This document shows positions 59,433 through 64,000 of a DNA stretch of 64,000 nt, piece by piece. The notes under the pieces were generated by a model. That model made no database searches, was not told where the DNA came from, and worked only from the letters and a program-made list of their open reading frames with translations. A program made the position numbers and the translations under genes. This DNA is from Herbaspirillum sp. ST 5-3 (lineage in GTDB: Bacteria; Pseudomonadota; Gammaproteobacteria; Burkholderiales; Burkholderiaceae_D). Position 1 is the stretch's first letter. Each line of letters starts with the position of its first letter. The stretch is from assembly GCF_004804275.1 (NCBI RefSeq), contig NZ_STGI01000011.1, forward strand, positions 124,001 through 188,000. Direction: 5' to 3'.

Positions 59433-60459
59433 TACAATTACCCCGGCGGCGCAGTTGGTCGAGGGCGGCAAGAATCCGACCGTCGACAGCGTGCGCGAGG
59501 CCTTGGGGGGCACCGGCAGCAAAAGCACGATTGCCCCTCTGCTGAAACGCTGGAAGACCGAACATCAAAGTGAACTGGCGCAAGCTGAAGCCGGCTTGCC
59601 ACCGTCGCTCCTGGCCGCCGTCCAGGGGCTGCACCAGCACATGCAAGCCGAGTTCGCACAGCAGCTCGAACAGGCAAAACAGCTGCATGCGGAAACGTTG
59701 CGCGCCGCGGCCGAGCGCGAGCTGCAGACGCGCACCGAGCGCGACGCGGTAATCGTCGCGCAGAAAGCCTCAACCGAGGAATTGGCGCGCAGCCGGGAAG
59801 CGCTGGCGCAGCTACAGGCAAGCCATCAGGTCCAGAGCGTGACACTCGCCACCGTGCAGGCGGAAAACGCCGGCCTACAGCAACGCCTGGCCGACCGCGC
59901 CGCTGACGTCGCGACACTCGATCACCAGCTCAACCAGGCGCGCGCCCAGTTCGAGCATTTTCAGGATGCGACCGCCGCCCAGCGTGCGGCAGAACGCCAA
60001 GGCTACGAGCAACGCATTGCGCGCCTTGAACAGGAGCTGACACGCGCCAATCGGCATATCGCCACGCAGCAGGCGACACTCAGCCAGCAGGAGGCCGGCA
60101 TTGCGCATCTCCGTTCCGACCTGGGGGATGCGCAGCAAGCGGCGCGCGATGCGCAAGAAGAATTGGCGACTGTTCGCACGGCGCGCGATCGCATGGCAGA
60201 ACGACTGGACGCGACAGTCGCCGCGCGGGATGACTTGGTTGTCCAGCTGGCCGCCGCCCAAAGGGAATTGACCGATGTGCGGATCGCACTGGCCGCCCAA
60301 GAACGCGAAGCCAGCCTGCTTGCCGAACGCGTGCGGCGCGTCGAGGAGCGCGCCGACCAGTTGGCCGAAGAAAGACTCTCCTGGAGGCAAGAGCGAGCAA
60401 CGCTGGAACAGCGGCTACGCGCCACCGAGCAAGGTCCGCATGCGGCTCCGCCAGGCTGA
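59413..60459 (+). CDS. Second KfrA/TnpT-like coiled-coil protein
   Basis: 348 residues from a GTG at 59413. KfrA_N-like segment GGKNPTVDSVREALGGTGSK and STIAPLLKRWKTEH, then a coiled coil from about 60 to 340. The normal first helix of the domain appears shortened or altered before ITPAAQLVEGG, and no good ribosome-binding site precedes the start, so the 5' end may be damaged. It resembles the gene at 44823 in plan only, with moderate similarity. A TauE-family gene follows, as in the first module. Confidence 0.7.
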   Translation: MSNCTESTITPAAQLVEGGKNPTVDSVREALGGTGSKSTIAPLLKRWKTEHQSELAQAEAGLPPSLLAAVQGLHQHMQAEFAQQLEQAKQLHAETLRAAAERELQTRTERDAVIVAQKASTEELARSREALAQLQASHQVQSVTLATVQAENAGLQQRLADRAADVATLDHQLNQARAQFEHFQDATAAQRAAERQGYEQRIARLEQELTRANRHIATQQATLSQQEAGIAHLRSDLGDAQQAARDAQEELATVRTARDRMAERLDATVAARDDLVVQLAAAQRELTDVRIALAAQEREASLLAERVRRVEERADQLAEERLSWRQERATLEQRLRATEQGPHAAPPG

Positions 60460-60462
60460 CCT

Positions 60463-61179
60463 ATGTTGAACGCGGCACTCCTCTTTCTGGCGGCGTTGGG
60501 CGCTGCCGCCGTCTCCGGCTCTGCGGGCTTCGGTGGCGCGCTGCTCTTGTTGCCGCTGCTGGTGAAGACGGTCGGCGTCACTGACGCCGTGCCGCTGCTG
60601 ACCATCGCGCAGTTGATCGGCAATCTATCGCGTGCGGCACTTGGGTTCACGCAGATTCGCTGGAGGCCGGTAGCGTGGTTTTTGCTCGGGGCGATCCCTT
60701 TCAGCATCCTTGGTGCGCAATCGTTCCTAGCGTTTCCCAAAACAATCGTTACCCGCTGCATTGGCGCCGCGATCCTGCTGTTCTTGGCACTCAAAATGTT
60801 CAATCTCGTGCGACTGCGAGCCGGCCCGGCATGGCTCGGCGTGGGCGGCGGAGTGGTGGGCTGTCTGTCCGGCCTGGTCGGCAGTGCCGGACCACTCGGG
60901 GCGGCGGTCTTCCTGGCGCTCGGCTTGCCGCCAGTCGCTTATGTCGCCAGTGAAGCCACAACCGCACTGGCGATGCACGGCGTCAAAATGCTGGTGTACG
61001 GCCGCTATCTGGCGCTGGACCGGCAGTTCTGGTTCCTGGCCGGCCTCATGGGAATCGCCATGGTGCTCGGCACGTGGCTGACAAAGCGCATCGTCGAACG
61101 GATTCCGCGCGAGCGGTTCCAAAAGTACGTCGCCTTACTGCTGGCAGTCTTGGCGGCGTATATGCTGGTGCATGGATGA
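60463..61179 (+). CDS. TauE/SafE-family transporter, second copy in the element
   Basis: 238 residues, seven to eight membrane segments: SGSAGFGGALLLLPLLVKTV near the start and VGCLSGLVGSAGPLGAAVFL in the second half. The family exports sulfite or organosulfonates. The ATG lies 3 bases after the coiled-coil gene stop, so they are cotranscribed. It is not close to the copy at 47069-47881 in sequence. Confidence 0.85.
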   Translation: MLNAALLFLAALGAAAVSGSAGFGGALLLLPLLVKTVGVTDAVPLLTIAQLIGNLSRAALGFTQIRWRPVAWFLLGAIPFSILGAQSFLAFPKTIVTRCIGAAILLFLALKMFNLVRLRAGPAWLGVGGGVVGCLSGLVGSAGPLGAAVFLALGLPPVAYVASEATTALAMHGVKMLVYGRYLALDRQFWFLAGLMGIAMVLGTWLTKRIVERIPRERFQKYVALLLAVLAAYMLVHG

Positions 61180-61397
61180 AATCATTCACCTGTTCAGCCG
61201 CCGCATCGGAAAGCTCACCAGATCGGCGTGCCGTGAATGCGCGCATGCGGTCGTCGCCCGTATTCGACGAATCGTTCGGTTCGCGCCAGCCAGTGCAGCG
61301 GCCTTGGGGCGGATACTGCTACCGGCGTTGGCCTTTCACGCGTGAAAGTCAGGGCGAATCAAGGATGGAGGTGACGGTAGCGGAAGCGAGTGCGCCG

Positions 61398-61907
61398 TCA
61401 GTGGTGGTGGACGTCGTCAGCACCGGTGGCGCCCCTTCTGAGGACAATCACCACCAGGCCGATGGCGCCCGCCGTAACGCAAAACCAGTACAGTACATCG
61501 ACCGGGATTGCTTTCCATAAGGGATTGGCATCGCTGAATGGAGCAAGCGGCTTGATATCCGGATGCATGAAGCTATCCAGGAAAACGTGGGAATAGACCC
61601 CCAGGCCCGCCCCGACGGCAACGGCCTGGAGGCGCAGCTGTTGCCATCGGAACGGGTTCGGCAAACGTATTCGAGCAGCTGCCGCGCGGGCAACGGCAAA
61701 CAGTACGAATGCGCCGATCCCGACGAGCGTTGCTCCAATATACGTATGGAAGAAGCGGTGAACCGGATATTGATCGGAAAGAAGGTAATACAGTGGCTCG
61801 ACGTCGATGAGGACATTGGCAGAGCAGAACGCGAGAAAGCTAATACGTTTCGGCGCAGCAGAGTGTAACGCCGCACCGGGGCCGAAATGAAAGGGTGTGA
61901 ACGGCAT
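61398..61907 (-). CDS. Small integral membrane protein, DUF4184/YdjM-like
   Basis: 169 residues with four to five hydrophobic segments. TPFHFGPGAALHSAAPK at the start, DVEPLYYLLSDQYPVHRFFH, SHVFLDSFMHPDIKPLAPFS resemble membrane-bound metal-dependent hydrolase-like proteins, with Asp and His residues that could bind metal. Its start is 200 bases from the outer right end. Function unknown. Confidence 0.75.
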   Translation of the reverse strand: MPFTPFHFGPGAALHSAAPKRISFLAFCSANVLIDVEPLYYLLSDQYPVHRFFHTYIGATLVGIGAFVLFAVARAAAARIRLPNPFRWQQLRLQAVAVGAGLGVYSHVFLDSFMHPDIKPLAPFSDANPLWKAIPVDVLYWFCVTAGAIGLVVIVLRRGATGADDVHHH

Positions 61908-62070
61908 GGTTATCGCTCCATTGGCCGCATAGTTTGGCGCGGAAAAGGCATATCCTTAAAACGAGATAGCCATTATCGCATCAGCGCTGGAAATTAGGCC
62001 GCGGGAGTTATTCAACTCTGGTTTCAAATTTATGCAGAAATTTCTTATTGAATTCAAAGGGATGCGCTGA

Positions 62071-62107
62071 ATTTCAACAAATTTGACGCGAATCCCGGCC
62101 GACCCTC
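62071..62107 (-). repeat. Outer transposon right inverted repeat
   Basis: Its complement begins GAGGGTCGGCCGGGATTCGC and ends ATTTGTTGAAAT, 33 of 37 identical to 24674-24710. Chromosomal sequence of a reductase gene begins at 62108. Confidence 0.9.
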
Positions 62108-62762
62108 TATCGGCTTGCAGGACGCCCACGGCATCATCTGGCGGGCGTATTCGATGACATCGGCGCCAAGCCAGGAGTTTCTTGAGTTCTACGGCATCCT
62201 GGTCCCCAACGGGCTGTTCACGACGCAGTTGAAAGAACTCAAGCCTGGCGGTGAGTTGCTGATTGAAAAGCAGAGCTACGGTTTCATGACGCCGGACCGA
62301 TTTACGGACGGCGACGAGCTATGGATGCTGGCCACCGGCACCGGCGTCGGCCCCTTCATCTCGATGCTGCGCGATACTTACGTCTGGCAAAAATTCCGCA
62401 GGCTCATCCTGGTGCATTGCGTACGCCAGGAAAATGAATTTTCGTATCAGGACGAATTGGAAAATCTGCGCCGTCATCCGCCGGCACCCGGCGGTGCGCA
62501 GTTGCTTGTTGTCCGGTCCGCCACGCGCGAGACGCAAACGACAAACAGCCCGTCGCATCTGAACGGGCGCATCACGACGCTGCTCGAAAACGGCGAGCTG
62601 GAAAAGGCGGCCGGACTTACGCTCAGTGTCGAATCTTCGCGCGTCATGATGTGCGGCAACCCGGACATGATCGAAGACATGCGGAAGCTCTTGCATCAGC
62701 GCGGCATGCGGCCGGTCCGCCGTGCCTTGCCAGGACAGTTCGTGACGGAAAACTACTGGTGA
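62108..62762 (+). pseudogene. fpr: Ferredoxin-NADP reductase lacking its N-terminus
   Basis: The frame opens directly at the transposon end and runs 217 codons: GLQDAHGIIWRAYSMTSAPS (FAD-binding RAYS motif), GGELLIEKQSYGF, LATGTGVGPFISMLRD (NADP site), VMMCGNPDMIEDM and the C-terminal VTENYW. Complete bacterial Fpr proteins are about 255-260 residues, so roughly the first 50 are lost. Codon use is that of the host. Without the N-terminal strand set, FAD binding is doubtful. Confidence 0.88.
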
Positions 62763-62769
62763 TGCGTCT

Positions 62770-63207
62770 TCAGCGCTCGCCGCGAATATAGTGCTCCAGC
62801 TGCTCGATGATGAATTTCTGCTCGGAGATGATGTCCTTGACCAGGTCACCGATGGAAACCAGGCCGACCAGCTTGCCGTCAGCCATCACAGGAAGATGGC
62901 GCAGCCGGTTTTCCGTCATCAGCGCCATGCATTCTTCATTGGTCTGTTCCGGGCGCACGTACATTACCGGAGAACTCATGATCGCGCGTATCGGCGTCTT
63001 GTCGGACGATCGCCCCATGAGCACGACCTTGCGCGCATAGTCGCGCTCGCTGATCACGCCCACGAGTTTCTCGCCCTCCATCACCAGCAAGGCGCCGACC
63101 GCGCGTTCGGCCATCTGCTTGACCGCATCAAGCACGCTCGCATCCGGCGAAATCGTGAAAACGGTCTTCTGGGGTTTTTCCTGCAGAATGTGTGCAACGG
63201 ATTTCAT
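62770..63207 (-). CDS. CBS-pair domain protein
   Basis: 145 residues, two CBS motifs: TISPDASVLDAVKQMAERAV to VGVISERDYARKVVLMG, and SSPVMYVRPEQTNEECMALM to LVGLVSIGDLVKDIIS, with a C-terminal helix. Such single-domain proteins sense adenine nucleotides and often regulate by binding partners. GGGAGGTTGCC precedes the start. Its stop lies 7 bases from the convergent fpr stop. Confidence 0.9.
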   Translation of the reverse strand: MKSVAHILQEKPQKTVFTISPDASVLDAVKQMAERAVGALLVMEGEKLVGVISERDYARKVVLMGRSSDKTPIRAIMSSPVMYVRPEQTNEECMALMTENRLRHLPVMADGKLVGLVSIGDLVKDIISEQKFIIEQLEHYIRGER

Positions 63208-63255
63208 GGCAACCTCCCTTTGAAGTCAAGCATGGGCCAAGACGACACTGGCTCC

Positions 63256-63852
63256 TTATGGATGCGCAGCCGATATGCGACGGTCCGGCATCACCCTTCT
63301 GTCACCCTGCGTGCCTGTGCTTCTCGTCCGCAAGCGGATCGAAAGCGCCAACAGCAGCACACCGGTGACCACGGCATAAAGGCTGATCCACCAGATCAGC
63401 GCCAGCGCGCCGGCACCGGGAAAAAGAAACACAAGCGCGCCGAAAACGATTGAAGCAATTCCGCTCAAGACCAGCATCCACTCGCCGCGAATCACCTTGC
63501 GCAGGCGAATCGCAGTGGCGATATCGAGTATGCCGCCGACCAGGGCATTTGCGCCAATGACCAGGACGAAGATCAGCGCAGTCAGGGTCGGGTGCATCAC
63601 GGCGATTACGGCGGCGCCGATGCTGGCCAACCCGAACAGCAGTGGCAGCCACCAGTCCTCATCGTGCTTCCGGTTCTGCACCGCGCCGACCAGGGAGACC
63701 ACGCCGGCAAGCAAAGCATAGGCTGCGAACAAGGCAACCAGGCTCAGCAGGGTCACGCCGGGCATCATCAACGCGAGCAGACCGAACGCAAGGGCAACAA
63801 TGCCTCGCAGCGCAAACACCCACCACGAATGCAATGCCATATTGCTCATCAT
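63256..63852 (-). CDS. HdeD-family membrane protein
   Basis: 198 residues from the ATG at 63852 (AAGGAGG five bases upstream). Six membrane segments in two similar halves (WWVFALRGIVALAFGLLALM; WMLVLSGIASIVFGALVFLF) and a charged C-terminal tail. HdeD proteins are linked to acid stress, with no proven biochemical function. It lies about 50 bases upstream of the CBS gene and may share its transcript. Confidence 0.85.
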   Translation of the reverse strand: MMSNMALHSWWVFALRGIVALAFGLLALMMPGVTLLSLVALFAAYALLAGVVSLVGAVQNRKHDEDWWLPLLFGLASIGAAVIAVMHPTLTALIFVLVIGANALVGGILDIATAIRLRKVIRGEWMLVLSGIASIVFGALVFLFPGAGALALIWWISLYAVVTGVLLLALSIRLRTRSTGTQGDRRVMPDRRISAAHP

Positions 63853-64000
63853 CGTACCCTCCTTCCGGATAAATGTCACACTGCCATCATGGGCATTGCG
63901 GGCCATCATGATGTGATTTGATCAATCTCCAGCTTTGCGTGTTCAATGCTGTCGGTGCGGGCAGCGACGAAATGGAAAAACCCGGGAAAGATCTTCCTGC

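Noticed and set aside
61176..61520. Plus-strand frame after TauE (start MKSFTCSAAASESS)
   Set aside because: It overlaps the clear membrane gene on the other strand and has no recognisable domain, though its ATGA overlap with the TauE stop drew attention.

Overview
The window looks like the chromosome of a GC-rich betaproteobacterium, probably Burkholderiales (Oxalobacteraceae or Burkholderiaceae type). That placement is inferred from the cbb-type gene order tkt-gph-gap-pgk-fba-cbbY, a class I phosphoribulokinase, and a carboxylate-amine ligase beside a Kef-like antiporter. No rRNA, tRNA or CRISPR array was recognised.

Layout. 1-5071: end of a Calvin-cycle/glycolysis operon (tkt, gph/cbbZ, gap, pgk, fba, cbbY). 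5072-12212: a type I (IC-like) restriction-modification locus, transcribed leftward as hsdM-hsdS-prrC-hsdR. The third gene encodes the PrrC anticodon nuclease with its full catalytic triad, so the locus matches the E. coli prr phage-exclusion cassette. 12493-22754: ordinary genes, including an ABC-2 exporter, a sulfur-related DsrE/metallo-hydrolase/YeeE cluster, ybdK with a Kef-like antiporter, a small HTH-like gene and an OmpR-type two-component system. 23889-24707: phosphoribulokinase, cut at its 3' end by a transposon.

24674-62107 is bounded by 37-bp inverted repeats (33/37 identical) of a large Tn3-family element with a Tn4651-like plan: tnpA at the left end, and a divergent tyrosine recombinase/coiled-coil pair (tnpS/tnpT-like) in the middle. 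Its main cargo is a fluoride-resistance island with four fluoride (crcB-motif) riboswitches. Three on the minus strand lead clcF plus a PII-like gene, crcB plus an EamA-like gene, and enolase plus an MFS transporter plus a dynamin-like GTPase. The fourth, on the plus strand, leads a long unit: HIT protein, Na+/H+-type antiporter, two universal stress proteins, a zinc-ribbon/HEAT protein, a HAD phosphatase, a Cys/His-rich protein and two MutS-like ATPases. Behind tnpT lies a molybdate module (ModE-like regulator, ModE box, modA-tauE-modBC), then a ynfA pseudogene.

Nested inside, at 50493-59218, is an 8.7-kb Tn21-like transposon flanked by a 5-bp ATAAA duplication. It carries tnpA, tnpR and arsRCDA-CBS-arsB. 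To its right are a second tnpT-like gene, a TauE-family transporter and a small membrane protein. The outer right end lies inside a different gene (ferredoxin-NADP reductase) from the left end (phosphoribulokinase), so the two ends do not come from one simple insertion. Related end sequences at about 43557 and 50269 also point to a mosaic built from several elements. The window closes with CBS-domain and HdeD-family genes.
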